From NCBI RefSeq assembly GCF_000472965.1, contig NZ_AXAU01000001.1, forward strand, positions 1,330,507-1,394,506: DNA of 64,000 nt, given 5' to 3'. This document shows, piece after piece, positions 9,139 to 18,100 of the stretch. A model generated the notes under the pieces. It was not told the DNA's origin, did no database searches, and saw only the letters and a program-made list of their open reading frames with translations. The DNA comes from Bradyrhizobium murdochi. GTDB taxonomy: Bacteria; Pseudomonadota; Alphaproteobacteria; Rhizobiales; Xanthobacteraceae. Position 1 is the first letter of the stretch, and each line of letters starts with the position of its first letter. A program made the position numbers and the translations under genes.

Positions 9139-10869
9139 TTAGCTCTCCAACCCGGCGGTCCGCACTTTCTGCAGCTCCGGGAATTCTTCTTCGCGGAACT
9201 CGGCGCCGCGCAGCGTATCGTCTCTGACATTATCATGCTCGAGCCGGCGCAACTGCACGCGGCGGATTTTTCCGGAAATCGTTTTCGGCAGCTCCTTTAC
9301 CAGTTCGATCTTGCGAATACGCTTGAACGGCGCGAGCCGAGTGTGCAGATGCTTGAAGATCGACAGCGCCGTCTCCGGCGAGCCCTCTACACCCGATACC
9401 AGCAGCACATAGGCTTTCGGGATGGCGAGCCGGATCGGATCGGGACTTGGGACAACCGCAGCTTCAGCTACCCATTCATGCTCCAGCAGCACGCTCTCCA
9501 GCTCGAATGGACTGATGCGATAGTCGGAGGATTTGAAGACGTCGTCGGAGCGGCCGACAAAGGTGAGATAGCCCTCGTCGTCGGCAAACACCACGTCGCC
9601 TGAGCGGTAGAGATCGCCGTCCGCGCCGCTTAATTTGCCGTCCTCGCCCTGATAGCCCTGCATCAGGCCAGCCGGGCGGTCGGCGCCAAGCGCCAGCGTC
9701 ACCTCACCCTCCTTGGTGACGTGGCCGTCACTGTCGGTGATCCGAACCTGGTAGCCCGGCAACGGGCGGCCCATCGAGCCGACCTTCACCTTCTGGCCCG
9801 GCGAGTTGCCGGCGAGTGCGGCGGTCTCGGTCTGGCCATAGCCGTCGCGGATCGTTAGCCCCCATGCCGCCTTCACCTGGTCGATCACTTCGGGATTGAG
9901 CGGCTCGCCGGCGCCGCAGACCTCGCGCAGGCTTACCTCGAAATCCGCGAGCTTCTCCTGAATAAACAGCCGCCACACCGTCGGCGGCGCGCACAGCGTG
10001 GTGACGCCGCAGCGGCCGATCGTGGTGAGCAAGGCCTTGGCGTCGAAGCGCGGCTGGTTGACCACGAACACGGTGGCTCCCGCGTTCCACGGCGCGAAGA
10101 AGCAACTCCAGGCATGCTTGGCCCAGCCTGGCGAAGAGATGTTCAAGTGCACGTCGCCTGGCTGCAGGCCGAGCCAGAACATCGTCGAGAGGTGGCCGAC
10201 CGGATAGCTGCGCTGGCTGTGCCGCACTAGCTTTGGTTTCGCCGTGGTACCAGAGGTGAAATAGAGCAGCATCGGATCGTCGGCATTGGTCGGACTGTCA
10301 GGTGTAAAGTCGTCCGGGGCGCTGGCAGCCTGTTCGAAGGGCAGCCAGCCATCGTGCTTCGATGTCGCGCCGACCACGACGCGCACCAGTCCGTCGCCAC
10401 CGAGGCCTGCAAATTTCGCGACCTGATCCTGCGAGGCAACCACCGCCCGCGCCCTGCCCCGCTCGAGCCGATCGCGCAATTCATCCGGCGTCAGGAGCGT
10501 GGTGGCGGGGATAACGACGACGCCGAGCTTCATCGCCGCCAGCATGGTCTCCCACAGCGGCACGACATTGCCGAGCAGCAATAGCAAATGATCGCCGCGC
10601 TTCAGCCCCTGCGCCCGCAGGAAGTTTGTGACCTGATTGGAGCGGCGCGACAGCGTGGCGAACGTGAGCTTTGTTTCCTTGTCGCCGGGATCGACGATCC
10701 AGAGCGCCGGGCGATCCCGGCTGTCAGGATTGCGCGCGAGTTCCGCGTCGAACCAGTCGAGCGCCCAATTGAATGGAACGGGATCCGGCCAGCGAAATCC
10801 CTTCACTGCCGCATAGTAATCGGTGCGGTGGTTGAGCAGAAACGCGCGCGCTTCCTGAAAGGTCGTCAT
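9139..10869 (-). CDS. AMP-dependent acyl-CoA synthetase/ligase
   Basis: 576 residues of the ANL adenylating superfamily. YFTSGTTAKPKLVRHSQ is the P-loop-like A3 motif, RDGYGQTETA the A5 motif, and YRSGDVVFADDEGYLTFVGR the A7/hinge region. A C-terminal KTISGKIRR carries the lysine needed for adenylation. The build resembles medium-chain or benzoate-type CoA ligases. The start at 10869 (MTTFQEARAF) is chosen because the open frame upstream is low-complexity, Arg-rich and overlaps mmsB. It follows mmsB by 10 bp and precedes maoC by 3 bp, so it is probably part of the valine-type operon. The substrate is unknown. Confidence 0.88.
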   Translation of the reverse strand: MTTFQEARAFLLNHRTDYYAAVKGFRWPDPVPFNWALDWFDAELARNPDSRDRPALWIVDPGDKETKLTFATLSRRSNQVTNFLRAQGLKRGDHLLLLLGNVVPLWETMLAAMKLGVVVIPATTLLTPDELRDRLERGRARAVVASQDQVAKFAGLGGDGLVRVVVGATSKHDGWLPFEQAASAPDDFTPDSPTNADDPMLLYFTSGTTAKPKLVRHSQRSYPVGHLSTMFWLGLQPGDVHLNISSPGWAKHAWSCFFAPWNAGATVFVVNQPRFDAKALLTTIGRCGVTTLCAPPTVWRLFIQEKLADFEVSLREVCGAGEPLNPEVIDQVKAAWGLTIRDGYGQTETAALAGNSPGQKVKVGSMGRPLPGYQVRITDSDGHVTKEGEVTLALGADRPAGLMQGYQGEDGKLSGADGDLYRSGDVVFADDEGYLTFVGRSDDVFKSSDYRISPFELESVLLEHEWVAEAAVVPSPDPIRLAIPKAYVLLVSGVEGSPETALSIFKHLHTRLAPFKRIRKIELVKELPKTISGKIRRVQLRRLEHDNVRDDTLRGAEFREEEFPELQKVRTAGLES

Positions 10870-10879
10870 TAGGTCCCCG

Positions 10880-11767
10880 TTATTTCGCAGCGAGGCTCCG
10901 AACGTGCTGGATAATACCGGAAAAATCCACCCCGCCATGGCCGGCGGCATCAAAAGCCTTGTAGATCTCCTGCGCGTGCTTGCCGAGCGGCGTCGCCGCG
11001 CCCGCAGCCTTGGCCGCATCCTGCGCCAGTGTCAGATCCTTCACCATCAGGGCCGACGCGAATCCCGGCTTATAGTCGTTGTTAGCGGGCGAAGTCGGCA
11101 CCGGGCCGGGCACCGGGCAATAGGACGTCAGCGCCCAGCATTGCCCTGAGGAGGTCGAGGCAACATCGAACAGCGCCTGATGCGACAGGCCCAGCTTTTC
11201 AGCGAGCGCAAAGGCCTCGCCGACGCCGATCATGGAAATCCCTAAGATCATGTTGTTGCAGATCTTGGCCGCCTGCCCTGCGCCGCCGACGCCGCAGTGG
11301 ACGATCTTCTTGCCCATGTTCTCCAACACCGGTTTCGCCGCAGCAAACGCTTTTTCCTCGCCGCCACACATGAAAGTCAGCGTCGCGCCCTTGGCGCCGC
11401 CAGTGCCGCCGGATACCGGCGCATCGACCGAGAGCATGCCGTGCTTTGCCGCCAGCGCGTGCGCCTGCTTGGCGCTTTCGACGTCGATGGTCGAGCAATC
11501 GATGATCAGCGTGCCCTTGGTCATCACAGGGACCACTTCGTTCCAGACCGACAGCACATGCTTGCCCGCCGGCAGCATGGTGATCACGACATCGACGCCC
11601 TTGACGCAAGCGACCGAACTCTCGGCGATCGCGGCGCCGTCGGCCTTGGCCTGATCGCGCGAGGCTTCGACCAGATCGAACGCGGTCACCTTGTGGCCGG
11701 CCTTGACCAGATTGGCCGCCATCGGGCCGCCCATATTGCCGAGGCCAATGAATGCGATATTTGCCAT
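10880..11767 (-). CDS. mmsB: 3-hydroxyisobutyrate dehydrogenase
   Basis: 295 residues, normal for the family. The N-terminal IAFIGLGNMGGPMAANLVKAGH (residues 4-25) is the NAD-binding signature of 3-hydroxyacid dehydrogenases. DAPVSGGTGGAKGATL is the substrate loop, and GGAGQAAKICNNM contains the catalytic Lys168. The enzyme oxidises 3-hydroxyisobutyrate to methylmalonate semialdehyde in valine breakdown. The adjacent hydrolase, acyl-CoA dehydrogenase and mmsA complete the pathway, which makes this assignment firmer than homology alone. Confidence 0.93.
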   Translation of the reverse strand: MANIAFIGLGNMGGPMAANLVKAGHKVTAFDLVEASRDQAKADGAAIAESSVACVKGVDVVITMLPAGKHVLSVWNEVVPVMTKGTLIIDCSTIDVESAKQAHALAAKHGMLSVDAPVSGGTGGAKGATLTFMCGGEEKAFAAAKPVLENMGKKIVHCGVGGAGQAAKICNNMILGISMIGVGEAFALAEKLGLSHQALFDVASTSSGQCWALTSYCPVPGPVPTSPANNDYKPGFASALMVKDLTLAQDAAKAAGAATPLGKHAQEIYKAFDAAGHGGVDFSGIIQHVRSLAAK

Positions 11768-11799
11768 CTCGAATCCTCCGCTAAACTTTCTTGTTCTGA

Positions 11800-12873
11800 T
11801 CAGGGAAATCTGAGTTCGTCAGCGCCGATCTCGGCGAAATAAGGCGCGACCATTTCCGGCGTCACGTCCTCGATTCTCGGCGGCGACCATCTTGGATTGC
11901 GGTCCTTGTCGATGACGGCCGCGCGCACGCCCTCGCGAAAATCGTCGCTCGCAAATACTTCCAGCGCGGCGCGATATTCCCGCACCAGGCATTCCTCCAG
12001 CGAGCGCGCGCTGCGCGCCAGCCGCAACAGCTTGAGTGTCACCACCATGCCGCGCGGCGACTTTTCGTTCAGCGTCTTCAGCGTCGCCTGCGCGAAGTCC
12101 GAGCCATCGCGCTGCAACGCCGCGATGATGTCTTCCATTCGCTCGTGGGAGAACAAGGCATCGATCTTCGCCTGCTGCGCGGCGACCGGCCCGGCCGTTT
12201 CTCCAGTCGAGCAGCCGTCGATCAGCTTCCTGATGTCAGCCGATGTCGTGCCCGACGCCACCTTCGTCAATGCCTCGCGCAAGGCCGGCAGTTTTGCCGA
12301 CGGCACCACCGCATCGGCAAACTTTGCATGGATGGCATCCGGACCGTTCATGGTCTGCCCGGTCAATCCAAAATACGTGCCGATCTCGCCCGGCGAATGC
12401 GACAACAGCCAGGTGCCGCCGACGTCAGGGAAGAAGCCGAGGCCGACCTCGGGCATCGCGAGTTTCGTCTTCTCGGTGACGACGCGATGGCTCGAATGCG
12501 CCGACAGCCCGACGCCGCCGCCCATCACGATGCCATCCATGAAGGCGACATAGGGCTTTGGGAACTTCTTGATGCGGGCGTTGAGGATGTATTCGTCCCG
12601 CCACAGGATCCTGCCGAGATCGCCCTTGACCTTGGAGCTTTCCCAGAGCGCGCGGATATCGCCACCGGCGCACAGCCCGCGCTCGCCCGCGCCTTCAAGC
12701 ACGATCACGGCAACATCGGGATTCGCCTCGAAGGCATCGAGCGCCTTGTCGACGTCGTGGAACATCTCCAGCGTCACGGCATTGATCGCCTTCGGCCGGT
12801 TCAGGCGGATGATGCCGGCTGAGCCCTCCTTGCGCGCGATCAGGTCGCCGTCTGCAATGGCCGCATCCGTCAT
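11800..12873 (-). CDS. 3-hydroxyisobutyryl-CoA hydrolase (crotonase family)
   Basis: 357 residues, matching 3-hydroxyisobutyryl-CoA hydrolases (HIBCH) rather than the roughly 260 of ordinary enoyl-CoA hydratases. ERGLCAGGDIRAL is the oxyanion-hole segment, and DGIVMGGGVGLSAH with MPEVGLGFFPDVGGTWLL is the HIBCH-type active-site region. It releases 3-hydroxyisobutyrate from its CoA ester in valine catabolism. The start at 12873 overlaps the stop of the upstream acyl-CoA dehydrogenase by 4 bp (ATGA), indicating translational coupling. An in-frame start further upstream would lie inside that gene and is rejected. Confidence 0.9.
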   Translation of the reverse strand: MTDAAIADGDLIARKEGSAGIIRLNRPKAINAVTLEMFHDVDKALDAFEANPDVAVIVLEGAGERGLCAGGDIRALWESSKVKGDLGRILWRDEYILNARIKKFPKPYVAFMDGIVMGGGVGLSAHSSHRVVTEKTKLAMPEVGLGFFPDVGGTWLLSHSPGEIGTYFGLTGQTMNGPDAIHAKFADAVVPSAKLPALREALTKVASGTTSADIRKLIDGCSTGETAGPVAAQQAKIDALFSHERMEDIIAALQRDGSDFAQATLKTLNEKSPRGMVVTLKLLRLARSARSLEECLVREYRAALEVFASDDFREGVRAAVIDKDRNPRWSPPRIEDVTPEMVAPYFAEIGADELRFP

Positions 12874-14015
12874 TGCGCGCCCTCGATCAGCTTGCGCGAC
12901 ACGATCAGCCGCATGATTTCGTTGGTACCTTCCAGGATCTGGTGCACGCGCAGGTCGCGCACGATTTTTTCGATGCCGTATTCGCTCAAGTAGCCGTAGC
13001 CGCCATGCAGTTGCAGCGCCTGGTTGGCGACCTCGAACCCGACATCGGTGCCGAAACGCTTGGCCATCGCGCACAGCGTGGTGGCATCCGCATCCTTGCG
13101 GTCGAGCGCTGCCGCCGCGCGCCAGACAAATGTTCGCGCCGCCTCCAGTTCCGTCGCCATATCGGCGAGGCGGAACTGCAGCGCCTGGAATTCATCGAGC
13201 CGTTTGCCGAAGGCTTTCCGCTCCTTCATGTAGGCGAGCGACTTGTCGAGCGCGCTCTGTGCGCCGCCGAGCGAGCACGCCGCGATATTGAGGCGGCCGC
13301 CGTCGAGCCCGGCCATCGCGATCTTGAAGCCGATGCCCTCCTCGCCCAGACGGTTTTCGACCGGCACGCGGGCGTTTTCAAACATCACCGCGCGGGTCGG
13401 CTGCGCGTTCCAGCCCATCTTGCGCTCGTTGGCGCCGAACGAGACACCGGGCGTTTCGGCCGGAATGACAAGCGTGGAGATGCCGCCCGGCCCGTCACCG
13501 CCGGTCCGCACCATCACGACATAGAGGTCGCCGCCACCGGCACCGGAGATGAACTGTTTCTGGCCGTTGAGCACATAATGATCGCCGTCGCGCACCGCGC
13601 GGGTGCGCAGCGCCGCGGCGTCCGAGCCGGATCCCGGCTCGGTGAGGCAGTAGCTTGCGATCAGCTCCATCGTACAAAGCTTCGGCAACCACTTTTGCCG
13701 CTGGGTGTCGTTGCCGAAGGCATCGATCATCCAGGACGCCATGTTGTGGATCGAGATGAAAGCCGAGACGGTCGGACAGCCGGTCGCGAGCGCCTCGAAG
13801 ATCAGCGCCGCGTCGAAGCGGGTCATCGCGGAGCCACCGACATCGTCCTTGATGTAGATGCCGCCCATGCCGAGGCCTGCGGCCTCGCGCATCACGTCAA
13901 CAGGAAAATGCTTCTCCTCGTCCCAGCGCAGCGCATGAGGCGCGATTTTCTCGGCCGCAAACGCCCGCGCCATGTCGCGAACCGCCACCTGGTCCTCGTT
14001 GAGAGCGAACTGCAT
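12870..14015 (-). CDS. Acyl-CoA dehydrogenase, probable isobutyryl-CoA dehydrogenase
   Basis: 381 residues of the short-chain acyl-CoA dehydrogenase type. ASYCLTEPGSGSDAAALRTRA is the FAD/substrate motif. Catalytic Glu362 lies in HQILEGTNEIMR, the position used by short- and medium-chain and isobutyryl-CoA dehydrogenases. QALQLHGGYGYLSEYGIEKIVRD is typical. From context it should convert isobutyryl-CoA to methacrylyl-CoA. I place the start at 14015 (MQFALNEDQV); the frame upstream runs into a palindromic repeat. The enoyl-CoA hydratase for the next step is not next to it. Confidence 0.9.
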   Translation of the reverse strand: MQFALNEDQVAVRDMARAFAAEKIAPHALRWDEEKHFPVDVMREAAGLGMGGIYIKDDVGGSAMTRFDAALIFEALATGCPTVSAFISIHNMASWMIDAFGNDTQRQKWLPKLCTMELIASYCLTEPGSGSDAAALRTRAVRDGDHYVLNGQKQFISGAGGGDLYVVMVRTGGDGPGGISTLVIPAETPGVSFGANERKMGWNAQPTRAVMFENARVPVENRLGEEGIGFKIAMAGLDGGRLNIAACSLGGAQSALDKSLAYMKERKAFGKRLDEFQALQFRLADMATELEAARTFVWRAAAALDRKDADATTLCAMAKRFGTDVGFEVANQALQLHGGYGYLSEYGIEKIVRDLRVHQILEGTNEIMRLIVSRKLIEGAQ

Positions 14016-14036
14016 TCTGGGCTGCTCATTGTTGTC

Positions 14037-14119
14037 GTCATTGCGAGGAGCGAAGCGACGAAGCAATCCATTCTTCCTTTTCGCGGCAATATGGATTGCT
14101 TCGCTGCGCTCGCAATGAC
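14037..14119. repeat. GTCATTGCGAG...CTCGCAATGAC palindrome
   Basis: The left arm GTCATTGCGAGGAGCGAAGC with GAAGCAATCCA is inverted to the right arm TGGATTGCTTCG and CTCGCAATGAC. The same family recurs at 49935-50022. It separates mmsA from the acyl-CoA dehydrogenase gene and may attenuate or stabilise the transcript. Confidence 0.9.
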
Positions 14120-14134
14120 GCCTGGGCTACACCA

Positions 14135-15631
14135 TCACTTCATCAACGGAATCGAGAACTCCGCGCCCTCCTTGACGCCGGACGGCCAGCGCGAGGTCAC
14201 CGTCTTGGTCTTGGTGTAGAAGCGGACCGAGTCCGGACCGTGCTGGTTGAGGTCGCCGAAGCCCGACTTCTTCCAGCCGCCGAAGGTGTAGTAGGCGATC
14301 GGCACCGGGATCGGCACGTTGATGCCGACCATGCCGACATTGACCTTGGCCGCGAAATCACGTGCCGCGTCGCCGTCGCGGGTGAAGATCGCAACACCGT
14401 TGCCGTAATCATGTTCGGACGGCAGTGCGAGGGCTTCCTTGTAGTCGTGGGCGCGCACCACCGAGAGCACCGGGCCAAAGATCTCCTCCTTGTAGATCCG
14501 CATGTCCTTGGTGACGTTGTCGAACAGCGAGCCGCCGAGATAAAAGCCCTTCTCGTAGCCCTGCATCTTGAAGCCGCGGCCGTCGACGGCGAGCGTGGCG
14601 CCTTCCTTGATGCCGATATCGATGTAGTTCTTCACCTTCTCGACCGCTTCGCGCGTCACCAGCGGACCGTAATCGGCGGACGGATCGACGGAGGTGCCGA
14701 TCTTGAGCGACTCCACGCGCGGGATCAGTTTTTCCATCAGCCGATCAGCGGTGGTCTTGCCGACGGGAACGGCGACAGAGACCGCCATGCAGCGCTCGCC
14801 GGCCGAGCCGTAACCGGCCCCGATCAGCGCGTCGACCGTCTGATCCATGTCGGCGTCGGGCATCACGATGGCGTGGTTCTTGGCGCCGCCAAAACACTGG
14901 CAGCGCTTGCCGGTCTGGGCGGCGCGCTCATAGATGTATTGCGCGATCGGCGTCGAGCCGACGAAGCCGATGGCCTTGATATCGGGGTCGTCGAGAATGG
15001 CGTCGACGGCTTCCTTGTCGCCATTGACGACGTTGAGGATGCCGGGCGGCAGCCCCGCCTCCATCATCAGCTCGGCCAGCCGCATCGGCACACCGGGATC
15101 GCGCTCCGAAGGTTTTAGGATAAAGGCGTTGCCGCAGGCGATCGCGGGCGCGAACTTCCACATCGGGATCATCGCCGGGAAATTGAACGGCGTGATGCCG
15201 GCGACGACGCCAAGCGGTTGCCGCAGCGAATAGATGTCGATGCCGGGGCCGGCGCCTTCGGTGTATTCGCCCTTCAGCAAATGCGGAATGCCGCAGGCGA
15301 ATTCCGCGACTTCGAGGCCGCGCTGGATGTCGCCCTTGGCGTCGGGAACGGTCTTGCCGTGCTCGCGCGCCAGCAATTCAGCGAGCTTGTCATAGTCGCG
15401 TTGCACCAGTTCGAGGAACTTCATCATCACCCGCGCGCGGCGCTGCGGATTGGTGTTGGCCCATTCGGGCTGGGCGAGCGCGGCGTTTTCGACGGCCGCG
15501 CGGACCTCCGCTCTTGAGGCCAGCGCCACCTTGGCCTGGACGTCGCCGGTCATCGGCTCAAACACGTCGGCCGTCCGGCCGGACGTTCCCTTGACCTCTT
15601 TGCCGCCGATAAAGTGTCCGATTGAGCGCAT
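14135..15631 (-). CDS. mmsA: CoA-acylating methylmalonate-semialdehyde dehydrogenase
   Basis: 498 residues, the standard MmsA length. GVVAGITPFNFPAMIPMWKF (about residues 141-160) and CFGGAKNHAIVMPDADMDQ are diagnostic of the CoA-dependent MmsA branch of aldehyde dehydrogenases. The catalytic Cys281 lies in GYGSAGERCMA. It converts methylmalonate semialdehyde plus CoA to propionyl-CoA and CO2, the last committed step of valine catabolism. The start at 15631 (MRSIGHFIGG) is preceded by AGGGAGATC. It heads the minus-strand operon and diverges from a LysR gene across 103 bp, so that regulator probably controls it. Confidence 0.95.
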   Translation of the reverse strand: MRSIGHFIGGKEVKGTSGRTADVFEPMTGDVQAKVALASRAEVRAAVENAALAQPEWANTNPQRRARVMMKFLELVQRDYDKLAELLAREHGKTVPDAKGDIQRGLEVAEFACGIPHLLKGEYTEGAGPGIDIYSLRQPLGVVAGITPFNFPAMIPMWKFAPAIACGNAFILKPSERDPGVPMRLAELMMEAGLPPGILNVVNGDKEAVDAILDDPDIKAIGFVGSTPIAQYIYERAAQTGKRCQCFGGAKNHAIVMPDADMDQTVDALIGAGYGSAGERCMAVSVAVPVGKTTADRLMEKLIPRVESLKIGTSVDPSADYGPLVTREAVEKVKNYIDIGIKEGATLAVDGRGFKMQGYEKGFYLGGSLFDNVTKDMRIYKEEIFGPVLSVVRAHDYKEALALPSEHDYGNGVAIFTRDGDAARDFAAKVNVGMVGINVPIPVPIAYYTFGGWKKSGFGDLNQHGPDSVRFYTKTKTVTSRWPSGVKEGAEFSIPLMK

Positions 15632-15715
15632 GAATGATCTCCCTAAGGTCCCGTCTGGGATCGCTTTCGAGCCCCTTTTTGACCTGCATTTCTTGGGATA
15701 CAAGTCCGATATATT

Positions 15716-15730
15716 GCACCATAGATGTGC
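15716..15730. promoter_or_regulatory. Possible LysR-type binding palindrome
   Basis: GCAC (15716-15719), seven bases, then GTGC (15727-15730), a short dyad in the mmsA-lysR gap ending 4 bp before the LysR start. LysR proteins often bind such dyads and repress themselves. The arms are only 4 bp, so support is weak. Confidence 0.3.
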
Positions 15731-15734
15731 GGAA

Positions 15735-16649
15735 ATGCTGGATCAAGGCACCAAGACGATCGACTGGGATGACTTCCGTTTCGTGCTGGCGATCGTGCGC
15801 GGCGGCTCGGTTTCCGCTGCCGCCAAGCAGCTATCGGTCGACCATGCCACCGTGATCCGCCGTGTCGACCGGCTGGAACGGCATCTCTCCGCAAAACTGT
15901 TCAACCGCCGCAAGACCGGCTACCTCCTGACCGAAGCCGGCCAGCGCGTCGCCGACAGTGCCGAAGCGATGGAATCCACCATCGTCGCCAACCAGGAGGC
16001 GGTCGGCGGCTCGCGGGCCCAGCTCACCGGTACGGTCCGAATTGGCGCCCCCGACGGGTTCGGCAGCCATTTCCTGGCGGCGCGGCTTCTGAAATTCACC
16101 GAGCGGTATCCCGATCTCGACCTGCAGCTCGTCGCCACCGCCCGCCTGTTCAGCCTGTCGAAGCGCGAGGCCGACATTGCGATCAGCCTCTCCATGCCCA
16201 AGGAGGGCCGGATCGTCGGGCGCAAGCTGCTCGACTACAGCCTCGGGCTCTATGCCGCGCCGGCCTATCTCGACCGGGCACCGAAAATCACTTCCCGCAG
16301 CGACCTGCCGGGGCACCGCTTCGTCGGCTATATCGAGGAACTGCTGTTCACGCCGGAGCTGGATTACCTGCCCCAGGTTTCGCCGAAGATCTCGGCCAAA
16401 TTCCGCAGCGCCAATCTGATCGCGCAGCTCAACGCCACCATTGCCGGCTTCGGCATTGCGGTGCTGCCGCATTTCATGGCGAAGGCGCATCCCGAATTGC
16501 GCGCAGTACTGCCCGACGAGGTCAGGATCTCGCGCACGTTCTGGATGCTGATGCACGCCGACAGCAAGGACCTGGCGCGGATCAGGGCGGTGGCCGATTA
16601 CATCCACGAGACGGTGGAAAGCGAGCGCGCGCTGTTTGGCGGGCGGTGA
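15735..16649 (+). CDS. LysR family transcriptional regulator
   Basis: 304 residues. The N-terminal winged helix-turn-helix reads FRFVLAIVRGGSVSAAAKQLSVDHATVIRRVDRLE, followed by KLFNRRKTGYLLTEAGQRV, the usual LysR layout. Residues from about 90 form the periplasmic-binding-like effector domain. The start at 15735 (MLDQGTKTID) leaves a normal LysR N-terminus; the frame upstream would run through mmsA. It diverges from mmsA and is the best candidate regulator of the valine operon. The effector is unknown. Confidence 0.9.
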   Translation: MLDQGTKTIDWDDFRFVLAIVRGGSVSAAAKQLSVDHATVIRRVDRLERHLSAKLFNRRKTGYLLTEAGQRVADSAEAMESTIVANQEAVGGSRAQLTGTVRIGAPDGFGSHFLAARLLKFTERYPDLDLQLVATARLFSLSKREADIAISLSMPKEGRIVGRKLLDYSLGLYAAPAYLDRAPKITSRSDLPGHRFVGYIEELLFTPELDYLPQVSPKISAKFRSANLIAQLNATIAGFGIAVLPHFMAKAHPELRAVLPDEVRISRTFWMLMHADSKDLARIRAVADYIHETVESERALFGGR

Positions 16650-16650
16650 G

Positions 16651-16735
16651 TTGTAGGGTGGGCAAAGCGAAGCGTGCCCACCATTCCAGCAACGCACGTG
16701 GAAAGATGGTGGGCACGCTGCGCTTTGCCCACCCT
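16651..16735. repeat. GTAGGGTGGGCAAAGCG-family palindrome at a convergent junction
   Basis: GTAGGGTGGGCAAAGCGAAG on the left faces CGCTTTGCCCACCCTAC on the right, with inverted GTGCCCACCAT/ATGGTGGGCAC inside. It begins 2 bp past the LysR stop and ends 14 bp before the TetR stop. Confidence 0.92.
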
Positions 16736-16748
16736 ACGATTTGCGCGA

Positions 16749-17366
16749 TCAATTCCCCTTCGCACGCGTCTTCTTCGCGGCCGGCTTCGCCTCGGCGCGG
16801 GTCAGCGCCGCCTCGCGGCCGGCGACGAGAATTTCGTCGGACAGTTCGCCGCTGCCGGCAACGCGCGACATCACCAGCGTACCCATCATCGTCGCCAGCG
16901 TGCCCATGGCCTGCCTGCGGGCCGTCTTGCGCGGCACGTCGGGAATCTGGTCGGCGATCACATCGATCAACTGCTCCAGCTTGGCGGCAAAGGCCTTGCG
17001 CGTCTTCGCGCTTTCCCGGGCGATCTCGGCACCTAACGTCGTAACGGCGCAACCGCGGCCGGGATCGTCGCGATGAACCGTCGAGACGTAGGAATCGATG
17101 ATCGTCGACAGCCGCTTCTCCGGCGGCGTTTCAGCGGCAATTTTTCGCCAATGCTCGACCGAGCGGTCCATCGCATAGGCAAAAGCCTCGATGACGAGCG
17201 CCTCGCGGGAATCGAAATGCGCGTAGAAGCCGCCATGGGTCAGGCCCGCCTCCTTCATCAAGTCGGCGACGCCGATGCCATGCGCACCCTTTTCACGAAG
17301 CCGCACCGAGGCTTTTTTCACGATCCGTGCGTGGGTCTCCTGCTTGTGCTCTCTCGAATAACGCAT
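16749..17366 (-). CDS. TetR family transcriptional regulator
   Basis: 205 residues. The N-terminal helix-turn-helix (residues 10-55) includes GVADLMKEAGLTHGGFYAHFDSREALV, typical of TetR proteins. The C-terminal ligand domain ends in a Lys/Ala-rich tail (KPAAKKTRAKGN). ATG at 17366 (MRYSREHKQET) is preferred over a TTG one codon earlier. It lies 62 bp past the thioesterase on the same strand. The nearby thioesterase, enoyl-CoA hydratase and MFS genes, two of which share an upstream motif, are plausible targets. Confidence 0.88.
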   Translation of the reverse strand: MRYSREHKQETHARIVKKASVRLREKGAHGIGVADLMKEAGLTHGGFYAHFDSREALVIEAFAYAMDRSVEHWRKIAAETPPEKRLSTIIDSYVSTVHRDDPGRGCAVTTLGAEIARESAKTRKAFAAKLEQLIDVIADQIPDVPRKTARRQAMGTLATMMGTLVMSRVAGSGELSDEILVAGREAALTRAEAKPAAKKTRAKGN

Positions 17367-17428
17367 CAACGCATCCCATTAAATGTCCCTGGTCATATAA
17401 TAACAGTTGTGAGCAGGAAAAGCTGCAT

Positions 17429-17965
17429 CTAAATCGCCTTTTCAACGCCGATCATCGTGAACGTTCCGGTCGCGTGCACCGCAAGATTGCCCGCACGGTC
17501 GCGGACGAAGCCTTCGGCATAGCTGGTCTGACGGCCGAACTTTATCACTTTGCCTTCCGCCGAGATCGCGCCCGACCGCACCGACAACGGCCGCAGATAG
17601 GTCAGCTTGAGGTCCAGCGTGACTGAGGTCTGCCCCGCCGGCTGCATGGTGGTGATGGCGCAACCCATGGCAGTATCCAGAAGCGCTGCGGCCGTCGCGC
17701 CGTGGAGCAGTCCGATGGTGTTTTCGAGGCTTTCATCCGGATCCAGTTCCATCACGATCCGGCCGGGCTCGGCGATGCGCATCTCGAAACCGATCAGCCG
17801 CGCCATCGGCGGCGGTGGCAGGACGCCATTGCGGATCGCGCACATGGTCTCCAGCCCGGACATTCCGGATGCCGCCCGGGCAACCGGCCCCGGCGCCTGC
17901 CATTCCACCACCCGATGCCTGCGCATATCGAACGAAAACAGATCGACAGTTTCGGTCATAGTCAT
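17429..17965 (-). CDS. PaaI-type hotdog thioesterase
   Basis: 178 residues with a C-terminal hotdog domain (about residues 55-170). NTIGLLHGATAAALLDTAMGCAI corresponds to the PaaI motif HGG..A.L.DTA.G.A. VTLDLKLTYLRPLSVRSG and then VIKFGRQTSYAEGFVRD are the matching strands. Such enzymes hydrolyse acyl- or aryl-CoA thioesters in the cytoplasm. It is divergent from the enoyl-CoA hydratase gene across 135 bp and lies upstream of the TetR gene on the same strand. Confidence 0.87.
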   Translation of the reverse strand: MTMTETVDLFSFDMRRHRVVEWQAPGPVARAASGMSGLETMCAIRNGVLPPPPMARLIGFEMRIAEPGRIVMELDPDESLENTIGLLHGATAAALLDTAMGCAITTMQPAGQTSVTLDLKLTYLRPLSVRSGAISAEGKVIKFGRQTSYAEGFVRDRAGNLAVHATGTFTMIGVEKAI

Positions 17966-17986
17966 GGCGGCTCCTTTAGATGACGA

Positions 17987-18001
17987 TCATAATTCTATAT
18001 C
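17987..18001. promoter_or_regulatory. 15-bp motif shared with the MFS promoter region
   Basis: TCATAATTCTATATC, an AT-rich word in a GC-rich intergenic region between the thioesterase and the enoyl-CoA hydratase. It recurs with one mismatch at 18954-18968, upstream of the MFS gene. It could be an operator for the neighbouring TetR, or a promoter element. Confidence 0.4.
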
Positions 18002-18100
18002 GGTGCGAGCGGTCGCGCAACGGCCCTCGCCCGCCCTTGACAAGCCGGCGCAATGTCCCGGAAGTGAGATCACCGACCAGAACAAGCCCGGACAAACAGA

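Noticed and set aside
12873..14219. Plus-strand open frame of about 448 codons opposite the acyl-CoA dehydrogenase
   Set aside because: The opposite strand has all the family motifs and a 4-bp overlap with its neighbour. This frame is rich in His/Arg/Ala as shadows of GC-rich genes are.
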